From Leptospira hartskeerlii (lineage in GTDB: Bacteria; Spirochaetota; Leptospiria; Leptospirales; Leptospiraceae), in contig NZ_NPDL01000001.1 of assembly GCF_002811475.1 (NCBI RefSeq), positions 542,398 through 606,397 on the forward strand: a DNA stretch of 64,000 nt, in the 5' to 3' direction. Numbering within the stretch: position 1 is the stretch's first letter; each line of letters begins with the position of its first letter. Made by a program: the position numbers and the translations under genes. Below, piece after piece: positions 54,763-63,440 of the stretch. A model generated the notes under the pieces. The model saw only the letters and a program-made list of their open reading frames with translations, did not search any database and was not told the DNA's origin.

Positions 54763-56277
54763 GTGACGGGCTTCTTTCGAGTCTTTCTACTCGGCTTCTT
54801 ATTTTATTCTACTATAGTTTCCTGTTCTATTCTTAGGGAAACTATTCCATCTAGACCATTAAATGACGGATCAATCTCGGTCCTTCTGAAAATCGATAAA
54901 AACGCCAGGGAAGAATTTGAGAAGGTTACTTCTTGGGAAGTTCCTTATACTTTTATAGAGAAGGATTATAGTTATGCGGTGGTCCACAGGGAAAAACTAA
55001 AAGCGTATGGTTTTCCTAAAGAAGGGATCAATATTGTGAAGGGAATGCCTTTCAAATATTATTCGGGAAATTACCAAGATTCCTTATCGGAATCCATTTT
55101 TGCATTAGCAGATATTAAAAAAGGTTATAAGGATAATATATTAAATTCTCATTATTTATATTGGGTGCATCGTCTTTTCCCAAAACATTCCCAGTATAAG
55201 ATAATCGGAAAATCGAGTAGGGGAAGAGAAATACCGGCGATCTTACTTACCGATGCGAATGTCTCAGATGAAGATAAAATTTCCGTTCTATTCAATTGCG
55301 CTCATCATTCCAATGAAGTTGTTTCCGTAGAACACTGTTATGATGTGATCTACGAACTTTTAGCTCATAAGAAGAAGTATGGAGATTTGTTTGCAAAGTT
55401 GAAGATCTGGGTGGTTCCGATCGTGAACCCGGACGGTTCTCGTGTATTCTGGCATGAGAATATGTCTATGGGAAGAAAGAACGGATATCCTGGTTGGGGA
55501 CAAGTCACTGAAAAGGATAATCAAGGAGTGGATATCAATCGTAACTATCCGTTCTTCTGGGGAAAAACAAAATCGAATCATACTTCTTCCGTATCCAATA
55601 GTATATTTTTCAGAGGACCTTATCCGGGTTCCGAGCCTGAGACACAAGCAATGATGAATTTAGCGGAGAAGGAGAGGTTTGCTGCTTCTATCAGTTATCA
55701 TGCATTTGCGAATTGTATTTTAGTTCCATACACGATAGACGGAACTTCTAATCCGGAGCCGGACCTGGTTTGGAGTTTGGGTAAAAGGATCGCTTCTTCC
55801 GTAGAAAGCAAAAATCCGAACCATAATTTTAGCGCTAAAAAAAATATCTATGGTGTGGATGGAGTAGACCAAGATTATTATTTCTTTAAGTACGGCACTC
55901 TTGCTTATTTATTGGAATCTTCTCATTTGAATCCTCCGTATTCGGATGTTCCTAAAATTGTAGAATCTTTGAGACCTGCTTGGATGATCCTCTTGGAAGA
56001 AATTGCGGACGGAAGTAAACTTTACTTCAAGATCAAAGACGAGCATGGAAATCCGATAGCAGCAAATATCAAATATGATAAGGTCCTTTTTTATCATGGA
56101 GAAGTTAGGACTTCTCGTAAAGAAGACGGAATGTTCTTCCAATCATTTCCGGGTATTCGCGGAATTAAGTTAAAAGTTGAAAAAGAAGGATACGAAACAG
56201 TCAACTGGGAAGGAACCACATGGAGATTCTGGAAAGCTGTGGATATAGTTCTAAAGAAGAAAGTTCCGGCCCAATGA
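54763..56277 (+). CDS. M14 zinc carboxypeptidase lipoprotein
   Basis: A 504-residue metallopeptidase. The leader ends STIVSC, a lipobox near residue 21. Zinc ligands are seen in HHSNEVVS (HxxE near residue 187) and SISYHAF, and the catalytic glutamate in YLLESSH. The substrate-binding blocks VNPDGSRVFWHEN, GVDINRNYPFFWG and EPETQAMMNL are typical of carboxypeptidase A/T-like enzymes. The last 80 residues form a transthyretin-like beta domain, as in carboxypeptidase D. The start is a GTG without a clear ribosome site. It would trim C-terminal residues from peptides at the cell surface. Confidence 0.88.
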   Translation: MTGFFRVFLLGFLFYSTIVSCSILRETIPSRPLNDGSISVLLKIDKNAREEFEKVTSWEVPYTFIEKDYSYAVVHREKLKAYGFPKEGINIVKGMPFKYYSGNYQDSLSESIFALADIKKGYKDNILNSHYLYWVHRLFPKHSQYKIIGKSSRGREIPAILLTDANVSDEDKISVLFNCAHHSNEVVSVEHCYDVIYELLAHKKKYGDLFAKLKIWVVPIVNPDGSRVFWHENMSMGRKNGYPGWGQVTEKDNQGVDINRNYPFFWGKTKSNHTSSVSNSIFFRGPYPGSEPETQAMMNLAEKERFAASISYHAFANCILVPYTIDGTSNPEPDLVWSLGKRIASSVESKNPNHNFSAKKNIYGVDGVDQDYYFFKYGTLAYLLESSHLNPPYSDVPKIVESLRPAWMILLEEIADGSKLYFKIKDEHGNPIAANIKYDKVLFYHGEVRTSRKEDGMFFQSFPGIRGIKLKVEKEGYETVNWEGTTWRFWKAVDIVLKKKVPAQ

Positions 56278-56281
56278 GATT

Positions 56282-57205
56282 ATGAACCGATATAAAAACG
56301 AGGCCGCCTTAATCTTTTGCACCTTGATCTGGGGTGGAACCTTCTCAGCTACAAAACTAAGTTTAGTTTCTATTTCTTCTTGTTTGTTTATAGGGATCCG
56401 ATTTGCGATCGCCACATTTGTTTTTGTACTTTATATTCTTCTTAAGAACCGAAAGAACCCTATATCTTATCCGGATTGGAAAACAAACAAGTCCCTATAC
56501 TTCTTGGCGTTTTTATTGGGCTTTTGGATGTTTATGGGATTTGCATTCGAGACAGTAGGTTTAAAATACACAACCGCTACTAAGTCCGGATTTTTGACCG
56601 GGACCTTAGTAGTTATTACTCCGATCTTACAAACTTTATTCTTAAAACGGATGCCCAGCTCAGGGAATTTATTGGGAGTGATCGTAGTAATGTTCGGTCT
56701 ATTCTTCCTTTCCGCAGAATCAGTAGGAGAAGATCATAAATTAGTAATATCCTATCATTTAGGAGATGTTCTTACTTTAGGTGGAGCATTTTTCTTTTCC
56801 TTATACATTATCTATGTGGATAAGGCGAGCAAGTCCTGTCCTTTGGATATTCTTCTTCTGTCTCAGACACTAGTAACTAGCGTATTCGCTTTTCTTTTAG
56901 CATTTATTTTACATTGGACAGAATTTGAACCTTTGTTTATCAAAATGGATTCCAGAGTAATGCCTGCGTTATTTTACAATGGTTTGATCTCTTCCGTTGG
57001 AACCACATTCTTGCAAACAAAATACCAAAAGGGAATTTCTCCTACGAGAGCGGGCTTGATCTTTTCTTTGGAGCCGGTATTCTCCGCTATTCTTGCCTAT
57101 TTCACTTTGGAGGAAAGATTAGATACAACAGGTTTGATCGGATGTAGTTTTGTGCTCACCGGTGTTCTGTTAGCTGAACTATTGGGTAGAGAAAAAAAGT
57201 TTTAA
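56282..57205 (+). CDS. EamA-family (DMT) permease
   Basis: A 307-residue inner-membrane transporter with ten hydrophobic segments in two EamA repeats. The first starts ALIFCTLIWGGTFSATKL, the second LGGAFFFSLYIIYVDKASKS; each ends in the family pattern (ATKSGFLTGTLVVITPIL and SPTRAGLIFSLEPVFSAIL with ...FTLEERLDTTGLIG). DMT permeases export metabolites or amino acids. It starts four bases after the carboxypeptidase stop, so the two are co-transcribed; export of products of peptide trimming would be speculation. Confidence 0.87.
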   Translation: MNRYKNEAALIFCTLIWGGTFSATKLSLVSISSCLFIGIRFAIATFVFVLYILLKNRKNPISYPDWKTNKSLYFLAFLLGFWMFMGFAFETVGLKYTTATKSGFLTGTLVVITPILQTLFLKRMPSSGNLLGVIVVMFGLFFLSAESVGEDHKLVISYHLGDVLTLGGAFFFSLYIIYVDKASKSCPLDILLLSQTLVTSVFAFLLAFILHWTEFEPLFIKMDSRVMPALFYNGLISSVGTTFLQTKYQKGISPTRAGLIFSLEPVFSAILAYFTLEERLDTTGLIGCSFVLTGVLLAELLGREKKF

Positions 57206-57208
57206 ACC

Positions 57209-58132
57209 TTAATTTTGTTGGATCGGATTTTCGGAACTTAAGTCCTGGGCGGGAATAGGGATCTTTGCTTTAATTGCGGCTTCTCTTGTTTTAGGATCTA
57301 ATCTAAAAAGTTTTTTGATAGCGATATCCTGCCAATAGCGAGATCGATTTTCTTTGATAAATCTTTTTAGAAAATGGATCTCCGCTCCTTTTGCGTTTAT
57401 TTCCTCTTTCCCATAAAATTTATTTTTGAGATCGGAAGTGAGATCCGGATTTTCTTTCAGATAAGTATCTATATTTGTCAGGACATAAGTTCCTGTATAA
57501 GGACCACCGAAGGAGAAATTTATACCTTTTGGATGGGCGATAAAATTTCCTAGAAAGCGGATCTCTAATCCTCCCGGATTGTAAAAAGAAAATTTAGATT
57601 TTTCTAATGGGTCGTATTCTATCCAAATGGACTGATCATGCGATACTGTGTAGGTATGGACTTGCACATGCCCATATTTGTCTACTGTGGTATAAGTGTG
57701 TGTGGTTGTATAAGTATAAGAAGCTTTGTCCAATATTAAAGACTGATTTTGAGGAAGCCTGGAAATTGCGAAATATTTAGGGGCAGCATTCTCTGATTTT
57801 CCCATTAGTAATTTTTGGACCCATAAAAATCTGTAATTTCCTTCTCCTTCCATTTCTTTGCCTGGATCTGCTAAATTGATCCTAAAGTCGTTTCCTGAAA
57901 CGGAAGAAATATAAGTTTCTTTTGGAACGGATTCAGCTAAGCCTTTGAATATCCCATTTGAGATACCGCCTTGGGCAACAATGAGTCCGAAAGCGACTAA
58001 ACCTTCTTTACCAGGAGCAGGCTCTTCCAATACTGGAAATGTTTTTAGGCAGCCTAAACATAGGAAGGATACACTTAGTACAAGTAACGATCTAAATCTC
58101 CAATCCATTGTTTCCATTTTAAAGGATAGCAT
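57209..58132 (-). CDS. Hypothetical lipoprotein, 307 residues
   Basis: I do not recognise the family. The leader RSLLVLSVSFLCLGC ends in a lipobox near residue 28. The mature protein holds a conspicuous Thr/Tyr/His/Val-rich stretch (YTYTTTHTYTTVDKYGHVQVHTYTV) of alternating residues, probably an extended beta hairpin, and a helical C-terminus. The start could be any of three ATGs within nine codons. It is convergent with the permease gene, three bases apart. Confidence 0.62.
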   Translation of the reverse strand: MLSFKMETMDWRFRSLLVLSVSFLCLGCLKTFPVLEEPAPGKEGLVAFGLIVAQGGISNGIFKGLAESVPKETYISSVSGNDFRINLADPGKEMEGEGNYRFLWVQKLLMGKSENAAPKYFAISRLPQNQSLILDKASYTYTTTHTYTTVDKYGHVQVHTYTVSHDQSIWIEYDPLEKSKFSFYNPGGLEIRFLGNFIAHPKGINFSFGGPYTGTYVLTNIDTYLKENPDLTSDLKNKFYGKEEINAKGAEIHFLKRFIKENRSRYWQDIAIKKLFRLDPKTREAAIKAKIPIPAQDLSSENPIQQN

Positions 58133-58202
58133 TACTTATTCAATCTGTTTTGTTAGTTGACTCGGATCGGATTGAGAGAAGGAATATTCTTCATTATATT
58201 GC

Positions 58203-59321
58203 ATGAAGCGAAACATACGGACAAAATATTATTTCATACTCCTGATCAGCATTTTATTTCCGATCTCCAATTTCGCTTCTCCGGCAAAGGCGGACCTGGA
58301 CGAGGATGTTCTAAAAGAGATCCGAGATCATTATGATTCAGGACAAAAGGCAAACAAGTTCGATAGAGACTTAGGTGTTCCTAAAAGTCCTAAGGCCAGA
58401 TTTTTTTCCATACAACCTGGAGGAAGTTACGATTTTATTTCCGACTTGGATATCAGCGGAAGAGGAAAATCCGCAGCTATGACCACGGAGTCCCAACAAC
58501 CGAATTTTTTTTTCGATATCAGAAGTAAGGATTTAAAGATCAACGAGGCGTTCGGGGTACAACTTCTATTCCATTCTGCCAGAAAAGAATTTGATAAACA
58601 ATCCACTTCTAACTCTACCTCGAATTCGAGTTCTTCTTCCGATTCGAGTTCTTCTTCTTCCGGAAGTAGTAGTTCCGGGGAGAGTAATAAAAATACGGCC
58701 ACTGCAGATCTGGGAACGAATGTCAAAGTAGATTACAATTATATAATACCCACATTCTATTGGGGAAATCCGGAGGTGGATGGATTTCGGATGGGAGTCG
58801 GCTTCGGACTAGCGGATATTAAAATGAGAGGGAATATTGATTTTAGAGATCCGGGAGAAACGATCGGAAAAATGTACGGAGCAATGGGTGATAGAGATAC
58901 ATTTTTGAATACGTTGAGTTTTATACAATTGAGTTCCGGCCTCGTGGATCTGAGACGGGGAGATCCTATATTCAATTACCTTTTATTAAATTTAAGCCAA
59001 GGAAACAATTTGGAATTGATGGGAGCTTATCTTGCCAGCCAAGGTACCCATTTTTCAACGGATTTACTTTCACTTTTAGTTTATACAAACTTGCAGGATA
59101 AATATAATGCTCTAGAATTATTGGCTTTGACCGCATTGACCAGAACCGGTATTAATGCGAAGGACAAACAAGTTTTCGCTTACATGATCTATGTAGAGAC
59201 TCCTAAATTCGGGTTTGTAAAAGCCAGGCTTAGTTGGCATGGACCGTTGTTCAAGGATTCAGGTTATACGATCCATATGAGCACACTTGAACTTGCTTTG
59301 ATGGTCCCAATCGACTTTTAA
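58203..59321 (+). CDS. Exported protein with serine-rich linker
   Basis: A 372-residue protein with signal peptide (YFILLISILFPISNFA-S) but no lipobox. Residues 137-165 are a Ser/Asn-rich run, a flexible linker or phase-variable-looking tract made of TCT/TCC/AGT codons. The flanking parts have beta strands (FFDIRSKDLKINEAFGVQLLFHSA, FYWGNPEVDGFRMGVGFGLADIKM) and the C-terminus PKFGFVKARLSWHGPLF...LELALMVPIDF looks like an outer-membrane barrel end. I do not recognise the family; an outer-membrane location is inference. Confidence 0.65.
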   Translation: MKRNIRTKYYFILLISILFPISNFASPAKADLDEDVLKEIRDHYDSGQKANKFDRDLGVPKSPKARFFSIQPGGSYDFISDLDISGRGKSAAMTTESQQPNFFFDIRSKDLKINEAFGVQLLFHSARKEFDKQSTSNSTSNSSSSSDSSSSSSGSSSSGESNKNTATADLGTNVKVDYNYIIPTFYWGNPEVDGFRMGVGFGLADIKMRGNIDFRDPGETIGKMYGAMGDRDTFLNTLSFIQLSSGLVDLRRGDPIFNYLLLNLSQGNNLELMGAYLASQGTHFSTDLLSLLVYTNLQDKYNALELLALTALTRTGINAKDKQVFAYMIYVETPKFGFVKARLSWHGPLFKDSGYTIHMSTLELALMVPIDF

Positions 59322-59417
59322 TTCTTCTAAATTAGATCCACATAATATCCCTGCTTGACACTCGGTCGATTTGAAGCGATTTTGGGCCAAAAACAAAAAC
59401 CGCCTAACCGAGGAATA

Positions 59418-60992
59418 ATGAATAGAAATTTGGAATTGGAGCGTCAAGGGGAAGTTGCAGCAAACTATCTGCGGATTTTTTTAACTATAGTTTTTATTTT
59501 CGGGACAGCATTCGGACTGGTTTGGAGGAGTGGGATCCAAGCGGTTTTAGGTTACTATATAGGCGGGATCGTAGCATATTCCTTTATTATCTTCTTTTCC
59601 ATTTTTGTAATGAAGTTTTTCGGCTACAAACCTTGGTTGAAATATGCTACAGTGTTCATGGAATTTATAGGTTACGCAATTGTGCAGGCCGGATATTTCG
59701 GAACAGAGGACCAATGGAAACCGAATGGGATCTTGAGTCCTGCTAATTACGGAATTTATTTTTTAATCTTATCCGGGACCATCTTCAGGTTCAATCCTAG
59801 ATTCACTTTTATCACTTCCACTGTTCTTGCGGTTCAATTCACCGCAATGGCGATGGCACTCACCATTCTGAATCCTCAACTTCTTACCATGGGTTATGAA
59901 GGAATGATCCGATTAAGGTCTCCTCTCGTAATTTTGATGGGAGTCTTTTTATTCGCATTCGGAGTCACTATCTCTTACGCAACCAAGTTTGTAAGAAGAT
60001 TGGTAGAAGAAGCGCAAAGCGCAGAAGAAAGAGCGATCCGAAATTATACCTCCGCGAAAGAGATCTTACAAAGTTCAGAAACAGTCGCCGAAGAACTTCG
60101 CAAATCTTTAATAGATGTAGAAGATGTTGCCAGGGCAAACGAGGACAGCAGTCGCGATCTAGCAAGCATGGTAGAAGAAACATCCGCTACTCTGGAAGAG
60201 ATGGGAGCAAGTATAGAATCCATAGCAAAGATGGCGGAACAGCAGGACGAATTCGGGGACGATACTTCTTCTTCCATAGACAAATGGAAAGATCAGATGG
60301 TCAGAGTGTTCGAGGCAGTATCCTTTGCTAGAAGTTTGGGCGAAGGTTCAGCAGCCACCGCGATCGAAGGGGAGGGCACAGTTCGAGTCGCGTTGGACGT
60401 ATTCTCTCAATTTAAGGGTACGGTCCAAGAAGTGAGTAAGATTTTAGGAGTGATCCAAGATCTTGCGGGAAAAACAAATTTACTTTCTTTGAATGCAGCT
60501 ATTGAAGCGGCAAGGGCCGGAGAAGCGGGAAAAGGATTCTCTGTCGTTGCAGAAGAAGTAAGCAAACTTGCAGATTCTTCTTCCAGAAATGCAAAGGAGA
60601 TCGTAAAACAGATAGGCGCCTTGGGAGATGCTTCCGATACAAGTTCCGAAAAGTTCGGAGAGTTGGTCCAGGCATTCCGTGAATTGACCTCAGGGATCGG
60701 TTCTATCGGAGAGGCGCTGGCCCAGGTTGGAGATTCCGTAGACAAACAAAAAAGTCTTTCTACTGAAGTGGAAGATAAGAACAAACATATACGCGATCTT
60801 GCTAAAGAAATGAAAAATTCTACATTAGAACAATCGAATGGAACCAAGCAGATCCTGAACGGGATAGAATATTTGAGTAAAAGATCCATGGAAATGTCCG
60901 AGATCACCGAAAAACTCAGAACAAGTTTAGAGAGATTAAAAGTTACTTCTCAGTCTTTAACAAAAACATTGGAAGCTACTAAATTACATTAA
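59418..60992 (+). CDS. Methyl-accepting chemotaxis protein with multi-TM membrane domain
   Basis: A 524-residue transducer. The first 200 residues hold about six hydrophobic segments with short loops, no HAMP and no periplasmic sensor. The rest is the cytoplasmic signalling domain with tip [18 protein letters not shown] and long coiled coils. The ATG at 59418 follows GAGGA; the TTG at 59355 is less likely. The design matches the MCP at 36086 in length and topology, suggesting a family that reads the membrane or an internal state. It is probably a single-gene unit ending in the hairpin near 61020. Confidence 0.88.
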   Translation: MNRNLELERQGEVAANYLRIFLTIVFIFGTAFGLVWRSGIQAVLGYYIGGIVAYSFIIFFSIFVMKFFGYKPWLKYATVFMEFIGYAIVQAGYFGTEDQWKPNGILSPANYGIYFLILSGTIFRFNPRFTFITSTVLAVQFTAMAMALTILNPQLLTMGYEGMIRLRSPLVILMGVFLFAFGVTISYATKFVRRLVEEAQSAEERAIRNYTSAKEILQSSETVAEELRKSLIDVEDVARANEDSSRDLASMVEETSATLEEMGASIESIAKMAEQQDEFGDDTSSSIDKWKDQMVRVFEAVSFARSLGEGSAATAIEGEGTVRVALDVFSQFKGTVQEVSKILGVIQDLAGKTNLLSLNAAIEAARAGEAGKGFSVVAEEVSKLADSSSRNAKEIVKQIGALGDASDTSSEKFGELVQAFRELTSGIGSIGEALAQVGDSVDKQKSLSTEVEDKNKHIRDLAKEMKNSTLEQSNGTKQILNGIEYLSKRSMEMSEITEKLRTSLERLKVTSQSLTKTLEATKLH

Positions 60993-61019
60993 GGATCTCT
61001 AAAGCGGACAAAGGAAATT

Positions 61020-61069
61020 TCATACGTCCTTTGATTGATGATCAATGTAAAGGGACGTATGACTTTTAA
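61020..61069. terminator. Bidirectional hairpin between MCP and AhpD-like genes
   Basis: TCATACGTCC (61020-61029) pairs with GGACGTATGA (61053-61062), extended by T/A pairs with one mismatch, and an inner ATTGAT/ATCAAT pair sits in the loop. T-rich DNA follows on the plus strand. It separates two convergent genes. Confidence 0.6.
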
Positions 61070-61082
61070 ATAGATCCGAGTT

Positions 61083-61523
61083 TCACTTCGGAGCGGTCTT
61101 CCCACTCGAGATTGCTATCCGGTTCCATGAATTGATCGTGTTGATCACTACGATCAATGCGATAATATCCTTTTCTTCAAACTGAGCTCGAACCCTTGCA
61201 TACAGATCGTCCGGGACCCCGTGCTCCGAAATTTTAGTCACATATTCCGTTAATTCCAAAGCAACTCTTTCTTTTTCAGTATAATAAGGAGCCTCTCTCC
61301 AAGCGTTTAAAAGATAGATCCTTCTTTCTTCTTCTCCTAATTTTCTGGCATCCACAGTATGCATGTTAATACAAAAAGCGCATCCATTGATCTGAGAAGC
61401 TCTAATCTTGATCAGCTCGTAAAGTTTGGTCTCTATTCCTAAGCTCTTAGCAAAGTTTTCCATCTCCAGCATTTTTTCCAAAACTTGGGGATTGACTTTA
61501 GCATAATCGAATCTTATGTTCAT
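61083..61523 (-). CDS. Carboxymuconolactone decarboxylase/AhpD-like protein
   Basis: A 146-residue protein with the AhpD-type redox motif in IRASQINGCAFCINMHTVDARKLG: CxxC (CAFC) followed by a histidine three residues on. The C-terminal block VVINTINSWNRIAIS is typical of the YciW/AhpD-like group. Members are peroxidase-linked reductases or of unknown role; the CxxC argues for redox chemistry rather than decarboxylation. The ATG at 61523 suits the family N-terminus. Confidence 0.87.
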   Translation of the reverse strand: MNIRFDYAKVNPQVLEKMLEMENFAKSLGIETKLYELIKIRASQINGCAFCINMHTVDARKLGEEERRIYLLNAWREAPYYTEKERVALELTEYVTKISEHGVPDDLYARVRAQFEEKDIIALIVVINTINSWNRIAISSGKTAPK

Positions 61524-61582
61524 TTGTTTCCTCTTTTAAAAGAAAGACGCTTCAAGTAAGGAGTTGTGACAGTGAAGGGAAA

Positions 61583-61725
61583 TTTTTGAAATATTCCCCA
61601 CCCTCATTGGGTGGGGGCCGGCCGGTGGTACCCCGTGGCCCTACAAAAAGATTCGCTATCATACATTCCAAATTTTCACAACTACATTTTACAAGTAATC
61701 CGTATGTTGGAATTCCAACAAGATG
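61583..61725. repeat. Dispersed non-coding element, copy A
   Basis: CCCCACCC-TCATT-GGGTGGGG forms a perfect 8-bp hairpin at 61596-61616, running into GGCCGGCCGGTGGTAC. About 90 bases later is TGTTGGAATTCCAACA (61705-61720), a 16-bp perfect palindrome. A 31-base core (61601-61631) is identical to 63327-63357, and weaker similarity continues between core and palindrome in both copies. The GC-rich head contrasts with the AT-rich surroundings. Confidence 0.8.
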
Positions 61726-61863
61726 ATATACAGAACATTCGCCTCATCTTCTTGCCCTCGTATAACTACCTAAAAACGAAAAAATCCCTAGTAATTACCG
61801 ATCTTGTTTCTAATTCTTAGATATGGTACCCTCCTTCTTGTAAAAAACTAAAAAACTTTTTAA

Positions 61864-61876
61864 CCGAAGAATTCGG
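61864..61876 (+). promoter_or_regulatory. Leader hairpin before the first lipoprotein gene
   Basis: CCGAA-GAA-TTCGG, a 5-bp stem, ends one base before the GGAGA ribosome site of the gene at 61886. The same leader (TTTTAACCGAAGAATTCGG) precedes the second lipoprotein at 62583, so it was duplicated with the gene and kept. It might mask or expose the ribosome site. Confidence 0.4.
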
Positions 61877-61885
61877 GAGAATACA

Positions 61886-62551
61886 ATGAAAACTAAGGCG
61901 CCGTCTTTGCTCTTATCCTTCTTCTTATTAATCAGCTGCGGAGAAGATTCCGGAAACGATACTGTTGCGTTACTCGCATTGCTGAATAGGAAATGCAAAA
62001 GTTTGCCTCAAAAAATCACTAGGACCGATGTAAATGTGTCTAGCTCTGACATTACATACAATTGTTATACTTCCGGATTGAAATATGTCTGTAAAGGCGA
62101 CGGTATGACTGTTACGCGAAATTATCTCTCCATAGCCCAAGCCAATCTTGGAGTAGTGAATCCTCCGGACTTCGGTAACTTTTCTTTCAACGGAGAAAGA
62201 GGTCTTGCATATGTGTTTATTGTCCTGCAATCCAATCCAACAGTTAAAGATACATATTATACGTTAGAATATGATTCTTCTCATCAATTGGCCTCGACGA
62301 CAAACCAGTTGTCAGCTCCTCCGATGATCGTTACTTGGGGAGGTTATGATTCAGCTGGATTTGCTACTACCAACGATCTTGGGTCAACGACTGCGCAATT
62401 TCTTTATGATTTCGGAACAACAATTCCATCGAAGATCGTAAGCGGCAGTTACGAAATTACTTTCGATATAAAGGGATGGCCCAAAACAGCGTCCGATCCT
62501 AGCACTGAGTATGAATACAAGTACGGCGGCATCGCAGAGATTTGCCAATAA
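61886..62551 (+). CDS. Small lipoprotein, first of a tandem pair
   Basis: A 221-residue predicted lipoprotein; leader MKTKAPSLLLSFFLLISC. It shares with the next gene the start CGEDSGNDT-ALLALL, RKCKSLPQKI, a CYTSGLKYVCKGDG block, NLGVVNPPDFGNF and a terminal EICQ, so five cysteines including the lipidated one are conserved. The remainder is beta-rich with variable loops. I do not recognise a named family; the paired, diverging copies suggest surface exposure. Confidence 0.7.
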   Translation: MKTKAPSLLLSFFLLISCGEDSGNDTVALLALLNRKCKSLPQKITRTDVNVSSSDITYNCYTSGLKYVCKGDGMTVTRNYLSIAQANLGVVNPPDFGNFSFNGERGLAYVFIVLQSNPTVKDTYYTLEYDSSHQLASTTNQLSAPPMIVTWGGYDSAGFATTNDLGSTTAQFLYDFGTTIPSKIVSGSYEITFDIKGWPKTASDPSTEYEYKYGGIAEICQ

Positions 62552-62582
62552 ATTGTACAGTTTATGAATTTGAAAATTTTAA

Positions 62583-62595
62583 CCGAAGAATTCGG
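62583..62595 (+). promoter_or_regulatory. Leader hairpin before the second lipoprotein gene
   Basis: Second copy of CCGAA-GAA-TTCGG directly before the GGGAGA ribosome site of the gene at 62605, in the 53-base gap after the first lipoprotein gene. Preservation in both copies hints at function. Confidence 0.4.
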
Positions 62596-62604
62596 GAGAT
62601 AAAT

Positions 62605-63252
62605 ATGAAAACCAAGACATTGTCCTTACTCTTATCTTTCTTTTTATTCGCAAACTGCGAAGAAAATTCCGGAAACGATACTATCGCGTTACTCGCCTTG
62701 TTAGGCAGACAATGTAAAAGTATGCCTCAAAAAATAGAAAGTTATAATCCTAATATCGGAGTATTGGAAGACACTTTCCGATGCTCCGCTTCCGGGCTAG
62801 TCTATAGGTGCCAAAGAGATGGAAACGACTTTGTAAATATTCGCACATATTTGTCCATACAAGGAGCAAAATTGGGAGTAGTAGATCCTCCTGATGCGAG
62901 TAATTTTTTTATAGTAGGTCAAAGGGGATTAGCAAGTCTTAAGGTAGTAGATCAGTTCGATCCTTCAAATGTGGCTCGATATTTTACGTACGTATACGAT
63001 TCTGCTCACCGTCTCGTATCTAATAAAAATGAGTTGAACTCCGCCACAATCAGCTTTACCGACTACGATGGGAATGGATTTCCTTTAGGCGGAGGCTCTA
63101 TTAGTTACGCAAGTGATTCAGGCATGCCTTCCGAAATTTTTGATTCCGGTTATTCGATCACATATAATTCAAAAGGTTGGGCAAAAATTGCCGGAGATTC
63201 GTCCGAATCCCATGAATATGTTTCTTCCGGTTCGGTAGAGATTTGTGAGTAA
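62605..63252 (+). CDS. Small lipoprotein, second of a tandem pair
   Basis: A 215-residue paralogue of the preceding gene; leader MKTKTLSLLLSFFLFANC (lipobox FANC). Shared blocks are ENSGNDTIALLALLGRQCKSMPQKI, CSASGLVYRCQRDG, KLGVVDPPDASNF and the final EICE. The start is the ATG at 62605, nine bases after GGGAG; an upstream frame extension overlaps the first gene and has no leader. The two proteins diverge mainly in the middle. Function unknown. Confidence 0.72.
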   Translation: MKTKTLSLLLSFFLFANCEENSGNDTIALLALLGRQCKSMPQKIESYNPNIGVLEDTFRCSASGLVYRCQRDGNDFVNIRTYLSIQGAKLGVVDPPDASNFFIVGQRGLASLKVVDQFDPSNVARYFTYVYDSAHRLVSNKNELNSATISFTDYDGNGFPLGGGSISYASDSGMPSEIFDSGYSITYNSKGWAKIAGDSSESHEYVSSGSVEICE

Positions 63253-63310
63253 ATGAAAAGCTCTGCACTTTATATGTTGGTGAACGTAGATTCCAAGTTC
63301 TGTTGGTGAG

Positions 63311-63440
63311 TTTTGAAAAGGCCCCGCCCTCATTGGGTGGGGGCCGGCCGGTGGTACAACGAACAATCCCGTATCACATTTCCTCTATCTTCACAACCAC
63401 AATTCTCCCAAATCCATCATGTTGGAATTCCAACAAACTA
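63311..63440. repeat. Dispersed non-coding element, copy B
   Basis: CCCCGCCC-TCATT-GGGTGGGG (63322-63342) is the same hairpin as in copy A, with one A-U pair replaced by a G-U pair, so the fold is kept. It is followed by the same GGCCGGCCGGTGGTAC and, about 75 bases on, the identical palindrome TGTTGGAATTCCAACA (63420-63435). The two copies bracket the tandem lipoprotein genes. Confidence 0.8.

Larger units (their letters stand above)
61524..61885. other. Intergenic region with repeat copy A
   Basis: About 360 bases between divergent genes. It contains the first copy of a duplicated element (see the repeat at 61583-61725) and the leader of the lipoprotein gene. No coding potential is evident. 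Confidence 0.4.

Noticed and set aside
58605..58680. Tandem repeat indicating a non-coding microsatellite
   Set aside because: The tract is in frame within a complete exported protein and encodes a Ser/Asn linker, so it is part of the gene.
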